Part shown: in pieces, positions 41,849 through 51,310 of the stretch
How the letters are laid out: each line of letters opens with the position of its first letter
Numbering within the stretch: position 1 is the first letter of the stretch
DNA from: Salinicola avicenniae
GTDB lineage: Bacteria; Pseudomonadota; Gammaproteobacteria; Pseudomonadales; Halomonadaceae
DNA length: 64,000 nucleotides
Assembly: GCF_023736115.1 (NCBI RefSeq)
Contig: NZ_JAKQZC010000001.1
Location: 62,001 to 126,000 of the forward strand
Direction of reading: 5' to 3'
The notes under the pieces: model-generated
What the model saw: only the letters and a program-made list of their open reading frames with translations
Databases searched by the model: none
Told to the model about the DNA's origin: nothing
Position numbers and translations under genes: made by a program

Positions 41849-42676
41849 GTGATACCCCCCGCCTGCCACTGGCAGACCGGCGTCGCCAACGCCCACCAGC
41901 GCCTGCGCGACCGGGCGCCGCTGGTCCACTGCCTGACCAACCAGGTGACCATGAATTTCGTCGCCAACACGCTGCTCGCGGCGGGGGCGTCGCCGGCGAT
42001 GACCGACCACCCCGACGAGGCGGGCGAGCTGGCCGGTGCGGCCGACGCGCTGTTGATCAATCTCGGGACACCGGGCGAGGCGAGCCTGACGGCGATGCAC
42101 CGGGCGGCGCTGGCGGCCCATGCCGCCGGCACGCCGTGGGTGCTCGACCCGGTCGGCGCGGCGGCGCTGCCTCTGCGTCGCGACGTCGCCCTGACGCTGC
42201 GTGCGCAGCGACCGGCGGTGATCCGCGGCAACGCCTCGGAGATCCTGGCGCTGGAAGATGGCGAGACCCGCGGTCGCGGGGTCGACACCCGCCACCGCTC
42301 GGAAGCGGGCCTCGCCGCCGCCGCCTCGCTGCTCGATCACGCCGACGGCATCGCCATCTCCGGCGAGGTCGATCATCTCGCCACGACCGACGATAGCGGC
42401 CAGCCGCAGCGTCTGCGAATCGCCGGCGGTAGTGCCTGGCAGCCGCGCGTCACCGGCACCGGTTGTGCACTGGGCGCGCTGATCGCGGCCTATCTGGCGG
42501 TCGCGGAGAGCGTCATGGAGGCCATGCTCGCCGCCCACCTGCATGTCGCGGCGGCGGCTGAACAGGCCGAGCGCACGGCCGCGGGGCCGGGCAGTTTTGC
42601 CGTCGCCTGGCTGGATGCGCTGGATCAGGTGGCGCCGGGATCGTTCACGGAGGAGCGCGTCACGCGCTTGTGCTGA
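41849..42676 (+). CDS. thiM: Hydroxyethylthiazole kinase
   Basis: A 275-residue ribokinase-like enzyme that phosphorylates 4-methyl-5-(2-hydroxyethyl)thiazole in thiamine salvage. Family marks are PLVHCLTNQVTMNFVANTLLAAGASPAMTD near 24-53, WVLDPVGAAALPLRRD near 97-112, VIRGNASEILAL near 122-133 and VTGTGCALGALIAAYLA near 201-217 (Cys in the active site). It starts with GTG 4 nt after the cytochrome stop. No other thi gene is adjacent and no TPP riboswitch is seen upstream. Confidence 0.93.
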   Translation: MIPPACHWQTGVANAHQRLRDRAPLVHCLTNQVTMNFVANTLLAAGASPAMTDHPDEAGELAGAADALLINLGTPGEASLTAMHRAALAAHAAGTPWVLDPVGAAALPLRRDVALTLRAQRPAVIRGNASEILALEDGETRGRGVDTRHRSEAGLAAAASLLDHADGIAISGEVDHLATTDDSGQPQRLRIAGGSAWQPRVTGTGCALGALIAAYLAVAESVMEAMLAAHLHVAAAAEQAERTAAGPGSFAVAWLDALDQVAPGSFTEERVTRLC

Positions 42677-42740
42677 ACGCTCACGGGCACGTCATCCCAG
42701 GCGCGCCAGGCCGGTCTTTCTCGACCGCGCAACGCCAGAC

Positions 42741-42761
42741 GGCCGGCAATCGCTGCCGGCC
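42741..42761. repeat. Hairpin between thiM and the dehydrogenase operon
   Basis: GGCCGGCA (42741-42748) pairs with TGCCGGCC (42754-42761) over a 5-nt loop. No T-tract; possibly a weak terminator between the two convergent units. Confidence 0.4.
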
Positions 42762-42784
42762 GCCATGCTGAGGTTTCTCTAACC

Positions 42785-42800
42785 GATCGCCTAGGCGATC
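42785..42800. repeat. Perfect 16-bp palindrome
   Basis: GATCGCCTAGGCGATC is fully self-complementary and lies between convergent genes, so a promoter role is unlikely. It may form part of the 3' end of either transcript. Confidence 0.45.
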
Positions 42801-42836
42801 AGGTCCGCGGGATCGCGTGGCGAGGCCAGCCCGATC

Positions 42837-44318
42837 TCAGAAGCGCCGCCGTCGCCGGATCAGCCAGTAGCCGACCAGCAGGACAACGACCAGCGCGCCG
42901 ACGCCCATGCCGATTCGTGCCAGCATCACCAGCGGCGAGCCGGGGCCGCCATCGCGAATCACCTGCACGTCTTCGGGCGTGACCTCGAGCACTGCCTTGC
43001 CCGCCTCGTCGGTCTCGCCGAAATGCCCCAGCAGGTAGTTGGCGAGCGCCGCGATCTCATCGTTCTCCAGCGAGTTGAAGGCGTTGGACTGCTCGCCGAA
43101 CGGTGGCATGAAGACATGCCCACCCGCTTCGGTCTCGCGATCGACGCCATAGAGGATCGTCGCGAGCAGATTGCTGGCGTTGTCGTCGCCGAGCACGCCG
43201 TTCTCGTAGAGGCGGGGGTAATAGCCGTCCGCCGTGCCGCTGCCGTCGGGCTGGTGGCAGGAAGCACAGTTGGCCGAGTAGATCTGCGCGCCGCGGCTGT
43301 CACCCTTGAGCCCTTCGGCATAACCGTCGCCGCGGAAACTCGCCAGCGCCTCCGAGGCCTCGCCATGGCTGAAGCGGTTCTGATCGTGCGCCGCCGAGGC
43401 CTCGACCTTGCCATCGGCATTCGCCGTCGAACCGATCGCCGGCAGCGACTCGATGTAGATCGCAATCGCCCTCAGATCGGCATCGCTGAGATGCTGAAAG
43501 CTGTGGGAGATCGCTTCCGCCATGCTGCCGGCCGCCTGCGCCTGATCGAGCTTGCCGGTCTTCAGGTAGGTGAACAGCTCGTAGTGGCTCCAGCTACCGA
43601 TGCCGTCGGCAAGATCCGGCGTGATATTGGGGGCATACCAGGGCCCGACCTGGGCGCCGGCCATCGCTTCACCGTCCTTCTCCTGCATGAGAAAACCGCG
43701 CGGCGTGTGGCAGGTTCCACAGTGGGCAGGCCCCTCGGCCAGATAGCGACCGCGATTCCACTCCGCCGAGCGCCGGGGATCGTCCTCGATCTGCGTATCG
43801 TCGAGGAACAGCAGGTTCCACGCCTTCATCGCGAAGCGCAGATTCATCGGGAACGGCAGCTGCGTCTCCGGCGCCGGCTCATCGACCGGTTCGACACCCT
43901 GCATGAAGTAGACATAGAGCGCATGGATATCGGCGTCGCTGAGATGCGTATAGGCGGTATAGGGCATCGCCGGGTAGAGATTGGCCCCGTCGGCACGGAT
44001 ACCGTGGCGCAGCGCCTCGGAAAATTCCGCCTCGCTGTAGTCGCCGATCCCCGCGCTCGTCGAGGGCGTGATATTGGTGGAGAAGATTTCGCCGACCGGC
44101 GATTCGATCTTCAGGCCACCGGCCATCGGCTGGCCACCGGGTACGGTATGACACGCGGTACAGTCCGACGCGGTGGCGAGATAGGCACCGCGCGCCAGCG
44201 TGCTGTCGGGCGTGCCGGCGTCGCCCGGCGCGGGCGCACTGGCGAACAGCGGCAGCGGTGCCGCCAGGCAGGCCGTCGCGGCAAGAACGCGAGTCAGGGT
44301 ACGAATCGACATGCTCAT
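42837..44318 (-). CDS. Triheme cytochrome c subunit of membrane-bound sugar/alcohol dehydrogenase
   Basis: A 493-residue protein with a signal peptide (LAATACLAAPLPLFASA) and three CxxCH heme sites: SDCTACH near 52, HCGTCH near 195 and NCASCH near 347. A C-terminal membrane anchor (MGVGALVVVLLVGYWLI followed by Arg-rich tail) fixes it in the inner membrane. This is the electron-transfer subunit of gluconate, sorbitol or fructose dehydrogenases. The ATG at 44318 overlaps the flavoprotein stop; ATG 44312 is equally possible. A longer frame upstream lies within the flavoprotein gene and is discarded. Confidence 0.9.
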   Translation of the reverse strand: MSMSIRTLTRVLAATACLAAPLPLFASAPAPGDAGTPDSTLARGAYLATASDCTACHTVPGGQPMAGGLKIESPVGEIFSTNITPSTSAGIGDYSEAEFSEALRHGIRADGANLYPAMPYTAYTHLSDADIHALYVYFMQGVEPVDEPAPETQLPFPMNLRFAMKAWNLLFLDDTQIEDDPRRSAEWNRGRYLAEGPAHCGTCHTPRGFLMQEKDGEAMAGAQVGPWYAPNITPDLADGIGSWSHYELFTYLKTGKLDQAQAAGSMAEAISHSFQHLSDADLRAIAIYIESLPAIGSTANADGKVEASAAHDQNRFSHGEASEALASFRGDGYAEGLKGDSRGAQIYSANCASCHQPDGSGTADGYYPRLYENGVLGDDNASNLLATILYGVDRETEAGGHVFMPPFGEQSNAFNSLENDEIAALANYLLGHFGETDEAGKAVLEVTPEDVQVIRDGGPGSPLVMLARIGMGVGALVVVLLVGYWLIRRRRRF

Positions 44319-45952
44319 GCCCCCTTCGCCTGGCTGACCAGTGCCTCGGCGGCCTTGAACGCCAACGCCACCATGGTGATCGTGCTGTTGCCACAGGCCG
44401 TACTGGCCATGGCGCCGCCGCCCGGCAGGAACAGGTTGTCGTGATCGTAGGCACGGCAATCGGTATCGACGACCGAGTTGGCCGGGTCGTTGCCCATGAT
44501 GGTGCTGCCCATCAAGTGCTTGCTCTGCGCGAACTGGGTGGGCTCCTTGACGTCGATCGCCCCCATCGCTTCGGCGATACGCCGGGCGATCGGCATCGAA
44601 TAGACATCGGCGGAACGGCGCGTGTAGTCGCCCACGTCGTAATAGACGTGCGGCTTGGGCAGACCCAGCCAATCCTTGCGCGAGGAGAGCGTCAGCCGAT
44701 TGTTCGGGTCCGGCAGGATCTCGTGAGCGGCGACGACGTTGACCGTGCAGGCGGTGCGCCGACGGATCTCCTCGTCCAGCGCGCGACCGACCTTGCCGGT
44801 CTTGAGCGCGTTGAAGGTCTCGTAGCGGTTGCGCGCGAAGTTGTTCATGCGGAAGTAGGCCCCGGCATGCTCGGCGCGAAAATCGCCTTGAGAGGTCTCC
44901 ATGATACCGCTGTTGACCACAGGCCCCTGGCCCAGCCAGTAGGGCTCGTCGAGGGTCAGCGTCAGCCCCATCTGCGGGTGGTCCATCATGTTGCGGCCAA
45001 CCTGATCGGAGCTGTTGGCCAGCCCGTTCGGATTACGCGAGTCGGCGGACATCAGCAGCAGCTTGGGCGTCTCGATGGCGTTGCAGGCGATCACGAAGTG
45101 CTTGCCGGTGACACGGTGGCTCTGACGCTCGGGATCGTAGTAGTGCACCGCTTCGATGCGGTTGCCTTCGCCGGTCTCGATGCGATGCACCACGGCGTTG
45201 GAGAGGATCGTCGCGCCCTTCTCCTCCAGCCGTTTCAGCGAGGTCGCCGCATCGTACTTGGCACCGATCGGACAGACCGGCACGCAGTTGTTGTTGCCGC
45301 AGCAGGCGGGACGCTCATCGTAGGGCGTGCCGCTGTTACGCGCCTGGGCCACCGGCAGATTGGTATAGCCAAGCGCGTCCTTCACCACGCGGGTGAACTT
45401 CTCTTCGCCCGGCGAGAACGGCAGGTGCGGCATCGGGTAAGGCTTCGAGCGCGGCCGCGGCGGCCACTGCAGCGCCGGATCGGCGGGACCGCAGATCCCC
45501 AGCTTGTACTCGGCCAGGTTGTAGTAGGGGTCGAGCGTCTCGTAGTCGAACGCCCAATCCCGGCCAACGCCGTAGCGCGAATTCAGGCGCATGTCGTCGG
45601 GCGTCAGGCGCCAGCAGGTGCCGGCCCAGTGCCAGGTCGAACCGCCGGCATAGCGGATGTAGGTCTGGGCGTACGCGTCCGGGCCATCCAGCTGCAGGTA
45701 ATCCTCGTCCGGGTTACCGGTGCGCGGCATCGGGTGCGGCGCCCACGGCTTGGGCGGATAGCTCGAGGAAGCGCTGCCCTTGATCCCGAGCGGCAGGTTG
45801 CGGAAATTCTCGACGATCTCGGCGCGGGTCACGCGCGGACCGGCTTCGAGCATCACGACGGAGATGCCGGCATCGAGCAGCTGTTCAGCGACAACGACGC
45901 CGACGACACCGGTGCCGACGATTACGACCTCGGCGGAGGCGGTTTGAGTCAT
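44315..45952 (-). CDS. GMC family FAD-dependent dehydrogenase, large subunit
   Basis: A 545-residue flavoprotein: FAD-binding VVIVGTGVVGVVVAEQLLDAG near 8-28, GGSTWHWAGTCWR near 101-113, a Cys-rich CCGNNNCVPVCPIGAK near 223-238 that suggests an iron-sulfur cluster as in fructose/sorbitol dehydrogenases, and a C-terminal His/Asn region (HLMGSTIMG; FLPGGGAMASTACGNSTITM). It oxidises a sugar, sugar alcohol or sugar acid in the periplasm and passes electrons to the cytochrome. It has no export signal of its own; export with the Tat-bearing small subunit is known in the family. Confidence 0.9.
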   Translation of the reverse strand: MTQTASAEVVIVGTGVVGVVVAEQLLDAGISVVMLEAGPRVTRAEIVENFRNLPLGIKGSASSSYPPKPWAPHPMPRTGNPDEDYLQLDGPDAYAQTYIRYAGGSTWHWAGTCWRLTPDDMRLNSRYGVGRDWAFDYETLDPYYNLAEYKLGICGPADPALQWPPRPRSKPYPMPHLPFSPGEEKFTRVVKDALGYTNLPVAQARNSGTPYDERPACCGNNNCVPVCPIGAKYDAATSLKRLEEKGATILSNAVVHRIETGEGNRIEAVHYYDPERQSHRVTGKHFVIACNAIETPKLLLMSADSRNPNGLANSSDQVGRNMMDHPQMGLTLTLDEPYWLGQGPVVNSGIMETSQGDFRAEHAGAYFRMNNFARNRYETFNALKTGKVGRALDEEIRRRTACTVNVVAAHEILPDPNNRLTLSSRKDWLGLPKPHVYYDVGDYTRRSADVYSMPIARRIAEAMGAIDVKEPTQFAQSKHLMGSTIMGNDPANSVVDTDCRAYDHDNLFLPGGGAMASTACGNSTITMVALAFKAAEALVSQAKGA

Positions 45953-45997
45953 GTCAGGGATTCTTTGTGGGACGGGTCACTAAAAGCGAGCCACGGG

Positions 45998-46597
45998 TTA
46001 GAAGCGAGGCACGGGCATGAGCGGTGCCGGCGGGCGGCTCCAGCCATTGGGGCCCGATAGCCCGAAGGACGGAATCGGCACGATGTCGAGCGTGGTCTGA
46101 TACGTCAGCGCATGCTCGTAAGTGAACGGCTCGGCATCGGCAGCGGCGCTGGAGGCGCCCGAGTACCAGGCGGCGATGACCCAGTAAGCCAGGTCGCGCA
46201 GTTCGCCTTCCGGAATCGCGTCGAAGAACTGTTCGACCTCGGTTGCATCGCGCTGCTCGGCGATCTCGACGATCTGCCCGATCATGCCGGAGAGATCGGC
46301 ATGCTTCTGCGCGGCGAAAGCGGCGATGCGCAGGCCCACGCCTTCGTTGAGCCGATGATTGACCAGCAGTTGGGAGAGCCGCATGAAGCGCTGGTGCAGC
46401 GGGGTATCCTCGAAGTCCTTCGCCCAGGCCAGCGTAGGCCCCGCGAAGGTAAAGCTGCCAAGCAGGCTGGCGCCACCGATCAGTAGCTGGCGGCGCGAGA
46501 CGCCCGGAGTCTTGTTGCTGTTTTGCACGCACGGCCTCGTGAAAGCATCCAAAGACAGGTGATCGCCCGCCAAGGGGCGGTCATGGCTATCGGCCAT
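45998..46597 (-). CDS. Small subunit of sugar/sorbitol dehydrogenase complex, Tat signal
   Basis: A 199-residue protein with a twin-arginine signal SRRQLLIGGASLLGSF near residues 34-49 and the mature part AKDFEDTPLHQRFMRLSQLL. It resembles the gluconate 2-dehydrogenase subunit 3 / sorbitol dehydrogenase small subunit group, which escorts the flavoprotein across the inner membrane. First gene of the three-gene operon. The start at 46597 gives an unusually long region before the RR motif; an internal start is possible. Confidence 0.82.
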   Translation of the reverse strand: MADSHDRPLAGDHLSLDAFTRPCVQNSNKTPGVSRRQLLIGGASLLGSFTFAGPTLAWAKDFEDTPLHQRFMRLSQLLVNHRLNEGVGLRIAAFAAQKHADLSGMIGQIVEIAEQRDATEVEQFFDAIPEGELRDLAYWVIAAWYSGASSAAADAEPFTYEHALTYQTTLDIVPIPSFGLSGPNGWSRPPAPLMPVPRF

Positions 46598-46839
46598 CAG
46601 CCCGAGCGATCACATCGTGCGCGCATGATACATGTAGACAATTATAACTTTAAGCCGGGCTTAACATATTGGGCGTCGACACAGGTGCCGGCGCGACTCT
46701 CCGCCAAGCGCCGGCCCGTGGACACGGCCCGGCGACAGAACGGTGCGGTTGGTCAGAGGCGCTCGCGACAGGATTCGTCAGGATACCCAGCGGATATTGT
46801 CGACACCCGACGGCGATACGAGCCAGCGTCAGCGGCGCC

Positions 46840-47682
46840 TCAGCGTCCGCAGCAGAGCCGATCCGACGTCGGCGCGGCGCGCTCGGGGTCGGGTGCCTCA
46901 CGCGCTTTGTCGTAGCAGTGCTGCATCTCGCGCGAGGGGGCCTCGCAGCCGGCATCGCCGATGATCCGCGCCGGAACGCCGACGGCGGTGGTGCATGCCG
47001 GGACATCCTTGAGCACCACCGAACCGGCACCGATGCGAGCGCCTTCACCGATCTCGATATTGCCCAGCACCTTGGCGCCGGCACCGATCAGCACGCCGCG
47101 ACGAATCTTGGGATGCCGATCGCCCGCTTCCTTGCCGGTACCGCCCAGGGTGACGCCCTGCAGCAGCGACACCTCGTCGTCGATTACGGTCGTCTCGCCG
47201 ATCACCACGCCGGTGGCATGGTCGATGAAGACGCCGTTGCCGAGGCGTGCCGCCGGGTGGATATCGGTCTGAAAAACTTCGGAGCTGCGGCTCTGCAGAT
47301 AGCGCGCCATCTGTCGCCGCCCGCACTGCCACAGCGCATGCGCGAAGCGGTGCACGGTCAGTGCGTGGAAGCCCTTGAGATAGAGCACGACCTCGGTGAC
47401 CTGACGGATCGCCGGATCACGCTCGAGCACCGCGGTCAGGTCGTGGGCAATGCCGCGCTCGAGCGCCGGGTGCTCGGCGAGCAGGTCGTCGAACAGCGCA
47501 ATCAGCTGGTTGGCGGCGAGATCGGGGTGGGCCAGGCGATGCCCCAGACGGTAGGCAAGCCCGGCGCCCAACGTGGCCCGATTGAGCACTGCTCCCAGCA
47601 TCAGCGGCGTCAGCAAGGGTTCCTGGCGCGAGATCGTCATCGCCTCGTCGCGGGCCTGTTGCCACAGCTCGGTCGTGTTCAT
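46840..47682 (-). CDS. cysE: Serine O-acetyltransferase
   Basis: A 280-residue acetyltransferase that makes O-acetylserine, the first step of cysteine synthesis. An alpha-helical N-domain is followed by a left-handed beta-helix: DIHPAARLGNGVFIDHATGVVIGET near 140-164 (catalytic His), GVTLGGTGKEAGDRHPKIRRGVLIGAGAKVLG near 176-207 and GAGSVVLKDVPA. ATG 47682 has GGAGA upstream. The C-terminus is extended and ends in a Cys-Cys pair, where feedback inhibition by cysteine normally acts. Confidence 0.95.
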   Translation of the reverse strand: MNTTELWQQARDEAMTISRQEPLLTPLMLGAVLNRATLGAGLAYRLGHRLAHPDLAANQLIALFDDLLAEHPALERGIAHDLTAVLERDPAIRQVTEVVLYLKGFHALTVHRFAHALWQCGRRQMARYLQSRSSEVFQTDIHPAARLGNGVFIDHATGVVIGETTVIDDEVSLLQGVTLGGTGKEAGDRHPKIRRGVLIGAGAKVLGNIEIGEGARIGAGSVVLKDVPACTTAVGVPARIIGDAGCEAPSREMQHCYDKAREAPDPERAAPTSDRLCCGR

Positions 47683-47722
47683 CGTCTCTCCTTGAAACGG
47701 CAGTCCGGTCGTCGTCGCCCGT

Positions 47723-49771
47723 CTAGCCTAGCAGCGAACGCAACCCGGCAATCGCACTCTGCCCCCGCTCCTGCTTCTTCTCGGGGTTCTCCTTGTCGGC
47801 ACGCCCTTCCCACTCGAGGTCCTCCGCTGGCAGCTCGTCGAGAAAACGGCTCGGGGTGCAGTCGAGCAGCTCGCCGTAGGCCTTGCGCTGGCGCGCCAGC
47901 GTCATCGTCAGCGTGCGCCGGGCGCGGGTGATGCCGACGTAGGCCAGCCGCCGCTCTTCTTCGATGGTACCGGCCTCGATCGAGTTGCGGTGCGGCAGCA
48001 GCTCCTCCTCGAGGCCCATCAGGTAGACATGGGGAAACTCGAGCCCCTTGGAGGCGTGCATGGTCAGCAGCTGCACGCGGTCGGAGTCGTCTTCTTCGGC
48101 CTGCTGTTCGAGAATGTCGCGCAGCACCAGCCGCGAGATCGCCGACTGCACATCGTCGGTCTCCTCGCTCGCCTCGCCCTCCTCATCGTTACGATGCATC
48201 GACTTCTCGAGCTGGTCGATCAGCGTCCAGACGTTGGCCATGCGCCGCTCGGCGATAGTCGGCGCGCTGGCGTTCTGGTAGAGCCAGGCTTCGTAGTCCA
48301 TGTCGCGGATCATCTCGCGGATCGCGGCAATCGCATCGCCCTGATCCATGCGCTTGCGCACACCATCGATGAAGTGGGCAAAGCGGCCGAGACGCTCGAC
48401 CGCACGCGTCGGCAGCACCTGCTCGAGCCCCATCTCGCCACAGGCAGCAAACATCGAGCCGCCACGCTCGCTGGCGTAGTTGGCGAGCTTTTCCAGCGTG
48501 CCCGGGCCGATCTCGCGACGCGGCACGTTGACGATGCGCAGGAAGGCGTTGTCGTCGTCCGGATTGATCAGCAGGCGCAGGTAGGCCATCGCGTCCTTGA
48601 TCTCGTTGCGCGAGAAGAACGAGGTGCCGCCGGAGAGCTTGTAGGGGATCTGGTGATGCTGCAGCTTGAGCTCCAGAAGCCGGGCCTGGAAGTTGCCGCG
48701 ATAGAGCACGGCGAAGTCACGCCATTCGGCGCGCTCCTTGATGCGCCGGGTCAGGATCTCGCCCGCCACGCGTTCGGCCTCGGCCTCTTCGTGGCGGTTG
48801 ACCACCACCCGGATCGGCTCGCCCTGGCCCATGTCCGACCATAGGGTCTTTTCGTAGACGTGCGGGTTATTGGCGATCAGGGTATTGGCCGCGCGCAGAA
48901 TAGTCGCCGTAGAGCGATAGTTCTGCTCGAGCTTGATGACGTTGAGGCGCGGGAAGTCCTCGCCGAGCGTCACCAGGTTTTCCGGCCGCGCGCCGCGCCA
49001 GGCGTAGATCGACTGGTCATCATCGCCGACCACGGTGAAGGTAGCGCGCTCCGCCATCAACAGCTTCACCAGCTCGTACTGGCTGACGTTGGTGTCCTGA
49101 TACTCGTCCACCAGCATGTAGTGGATGCGCTTGCGCCAGCGCGCCAGCGCCTCGGGATCGGTCTTGAGCAGCACCACCGGCAGCATGATCAAGTCGTCGA
49201 AATCGACCGCGTTGTAAGCCTTCAGATGACGGTTGTAGGCTTCGTAGATCCGCGCGGCGTACTGCTGGTCCTCGTCCTCCGCGTGGGAGAGCGCCGGCCC
49301 TGGCAGCACCAGATCGTTCTTCCACTGCGAAATCTGGCTCTGCACGCCGTTGATCTGCTCGGCGTCGGTATCCGCCTCTTTCTGCATCAGATCGCGCAGC
49401 AACGCCTTAGCGTCCTCCGGGTCGAACAGCGAGAAGCCGGGGCGGAACCCCAATGCCTTGAGTTCGCGTCGGATGATATTGAGGCCGAGGTTGTGAAAGG
49501 TCGAGACCGTCAGGCCGTGACCTTCGCGCCCCTTGAGCATCTGACCGACACGCTCCTTCATCTCGCGCGCCGCCTTGTTGGTGAAGGTGACGGCGGCGAT
49601 CCGGCGCGCGCTCATCCCGCACTCCTGTACCAGCCAGGCGATCTTGGTGGTAATCACGCTGGTCTTGCCGGAGCCGGCACCGGCCAGCACCAGACACGGG
49701 CCATCGATGAAGCGGACGGCTTCCTGCTGACGCGGATTGAGCTTGGCGAGACGTTGGCGAATATCGGACAT
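47723..49771 (-). CDS. rep: ATP-dependent DNA helicase Rep
   Basis: A 682-residue UvrD/Rep superfamily 1A helicase: LNPRQQEAV, Walker A LAGAGSGKTSVITTKIAWL near 30-48, TFTNKAAREMKERVG, LVDEYQDTN near 218-226, GDDDQSIYAWRGA near 248-260, LEQNYRS, and the late motifs VQLLTMHASKGLEF and ERRLAYVGITRAR. It clears replication forks. Length matches Rep (673 in E. coli) better than UvrD. The C-terminal end is SAIAGLRSLLG. Confidence 0.95.
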   Translation of the reverse strand: MSDIRQRLAKLNPRQQEAVRFIDGPCLVLAGAGSGKTSVITTKIAWLVQECGMSARRIAAVTFTNKAAREMKERVGQMLKGREGHGLTVSTFHNLGLNIIRRELKALGFRPGFSLFDPEDAKALLRDLMQKEADTDAEQINGVQSQISQWKNDLVLPGPALSHAEDEDQQYAARIYEAYNRHLKAYNAVDFDDLIMLPVVLLKTDPEALARWRKRIHYMLVDEYQDTNVSQYELVKLLMAERATFTVVGDDDQSIYAWRGARPENLVTLGEDFPRLNVIKLEQNYRSTATILRAANTLIANNPHVYEKTLWSDMGQGEPIRVVVNRHEEAEAERVAGEILTRRIKERAEWRDFAVLYRGNFQARLLELKLQHHQIPYKLSGGTSFFSRNEIKDAMAYLRLLINPDDDNAFLRIVNVPRREIGPGTLEKLANYASERGGSMFAACGEMGLEQVLPTRAVERLGRFAHFIDGVRKRMDQGDAIAAIREMIRDMDYEAWLYQNASAPTIAERRMANVWTLIDQLEKSMHRNDEEGEASEETDDVQSAISRLVLRDILEQQAEEDDSDRVQLLTMHASKGLEFPHVYLMGLEEELLPHRNSIEAGTIEEERRLAYVGITRARRTLTMTLARQRKAYGELLDCTPSRFLDELPAEDLEWEGRADKENPEKKQERGQSAIAGLRSLLG

Positions 49772-49849
49772 GAGGGCAGAATCGCAGAGGTAGGAACGGT
49801 GACGTCAGAACGGCTATATCAGAACAACCGACAGGGAATGATACACCTC

Positions 49850-50305
49850 ATGCGCATCATCCGAGACGATTTACGCGGCCCGGAAATTGCCGCGATGCTG
49901 AAGGCCCACCTCAAGGACTTCGAGCCCCACTCACCACCGGAAAGCCGCCACGCGCTGGATCTCGAAGGCCTGCGCCATCCGGACGTGCACTTCTATACTG
50001 CGTGGAAAGATGACGATCTGCTCGGCTGCGGCGCGTTCAAGCGTCTCGACGACACTCACGCGGAGGTCAAATCGATGCGCACCGACCCAGCTCACCTGCG
50101 CCAAGGCGTGGCGCGGGCGATCCTGGCGCACCTCATAGAAGAGGCGCGTGCCGCTGGCCTGCAGCGGCTGAGTCTGGAGACCGGCCCGATGGCGCACTTC
50201 GCCCCGGCAAGACGGTTGTATGAAGCGTTCGGGTTTGACTACTGCGAGCCGTTCGGTAGTTACCGGCAAGACCCTTATAGCGTCTACATGACGCGACGAC
50301 TGTGA
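49850..50305 (+). CDS. GNAT family N-acetyltransferase
   Basis: A 151-residue GNAT protein: MRIIRDDLRGPEIAAMLKAHL, GCGAFKRLDDTHAEVKSMRTDPAHLRQGVARAILAHL-type acetyl-CoA site (RQGVAR near 85-90), and YEAFGFDYCEPFGSY. It resembles YsnE/PhnO-like acetyltransferases of unknown substrate. ATG 49850 is chosen; ATG 49838 is in frame but too close to its purine tract. Divergent from rep. Confidence 0.87.
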   Translation: MRIIRDDLRGPEIAAMLKAHLKDFEPHSPPESRHALDLEGLRHPDVHFYTAWKDDDLLGCGAFKRLDDTHAEVKSMRTDPAHLRQGVARAILAHLIEEARAAGLQRLSLETGPMAHFAPARRLYEAFGFDYCEPFGSYRQDPYSVYMTRRL

Positions 50306-50354
50306 AAGCGACCGCTCACCCTTGGTGATAGGAACCACTCAGAACCTGTTGCTA

Positions 50355-50681
50355 CTAGATGAACCTCGACACCACGACCAGCAACGCCATTGCCGATAAC
50401 GCCATCACCCAAAGAGTGAACTGTAAGGCCCTGGCACTATGGCGTACGGGAACGTAGCCAAGGCAGACAATTCCATAAGCGTAGAGGTAGTAGATAGGCA
50501 ACATGAGGATCACACGGACACCCGAGCTGCCCTCGAAACTGCTCCCGCCCGTTGGTGGGAACCAGGTCAGCCACGCCATCAAGCACACCGCAGCAACCGG
50601 GAAAGCCAGTAAGAAATAGCCGACACGAGCGGCGCTACTGGGACGAGATGACTTGCCACTGCCACAACTGTCACTCTGCAT
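50355..50681 (-). CDS. Small membrane protein, unknown function
   Basis: A 108-residue protein with three predicted membrane segments (VGYFLLAFPVAAVCLMAWLTW near 20-40; VILMLPIYYLYAYGIVCLGYV; LWVMALSAMALLVVVSRF at the end) after a Ser-rich polar start. It lies directly downstream of trmL on the same strand; the 11-bp gap suggests co-transcription. I do not recognise the family. Confidence 0.6.
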   Translation of the reverse strand: MQSDSCGSGKSSRPSSAARVGYFLLAFPVAAVCLMAWLTWFPPTGGSSFEGSSGVRVILMLPIYYLYAYGIVCLGYVPVRHSARALQFTLWVMALSAMALLVVVSRFI

Positions 50682-50692
50682 AGGATCTAAGG

Positions 50693-51160
50693 TCACTCTT
50701 TTGCTCCGGCGAAATCGAGCTGGCGCCACGCTTCGTAGACGAGGATCGCGCAGGCGTTGGAGAGATTGAGACTGCGACTGTCGGGCAGCATCGGAATGCG
50801 CAGGCGCTGGGTGGGTGGCAGCGATTCGAGGATCGAGGGTGGCAGGCCGCGGGTTTCCGGGCCGAAGACCAGCGCATCTCCCTCACGGTAGTGCACATGG
50901 CTGTAGCCGTGGCGACCGCGGGTGGAGACGGCGAAGACCCGCTCGGGGCCGACGGTCTCGAGAAACGCCGACCAATTGGCGTGAACCTGGACGCGCGCCC
51001 ACTCGTGGTAGTCGAGCCCGGCGCGGCGCAATCGCTTGTCGTCGAGCTCGAAGGCCATCGGCTCGATGATATGCAGCCGGAAGCCGGTATTGGCGCACAG
51101 ACGGATGATGTTGCCGGTGTTGGGGGGAATCTCGGGTTCGAACAACACGATATCGAGCAT
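50693..51160 (-). CDS. trmL: tRNA (cytidine/uridine-34-2'-O)-methyltransferase TrmL
   Basis: A 155-residue SPOUT methyltransferase with a C-terminal knot: [37 protein letters not shown] near 98-108 and [26 protein letters not shown]. It methylates the wobble ribose of tRNA-Leu. ATG 51160 has GAGGGA about 8 nt upstream; upstream in-frame codons are not conserved. Confidence 0.93.
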   Translation of the reverse strand: MLDIVLFEPEIPPNTGNIIRLCANTGFRLHIIEPMAFELDDKRLRRAGLDYHEWARVQVHANWSAFLETVGPERVFAVSTRGRHGYSHVHYREGDALVFGPETRGLPPSILESLPPTQRLRIPMLPDSRSLNLSNACAILVYEAWRQLDFAGAKE

Positions 51161-51310
51161 GGCGGATCCCTCGCGAAGAGAAGCTCCTCGCACTATACGC
51201 CAACGGCGCCCCGACGGCAGAGACTCATCCTGCTCTCTCGCCGCTGGGGCGCCGCTGTCTTTTGCCGGCTGGGGCGCTCAGTCACCTTGCCGGCCCGTCA
51301 CGCCAACCGC

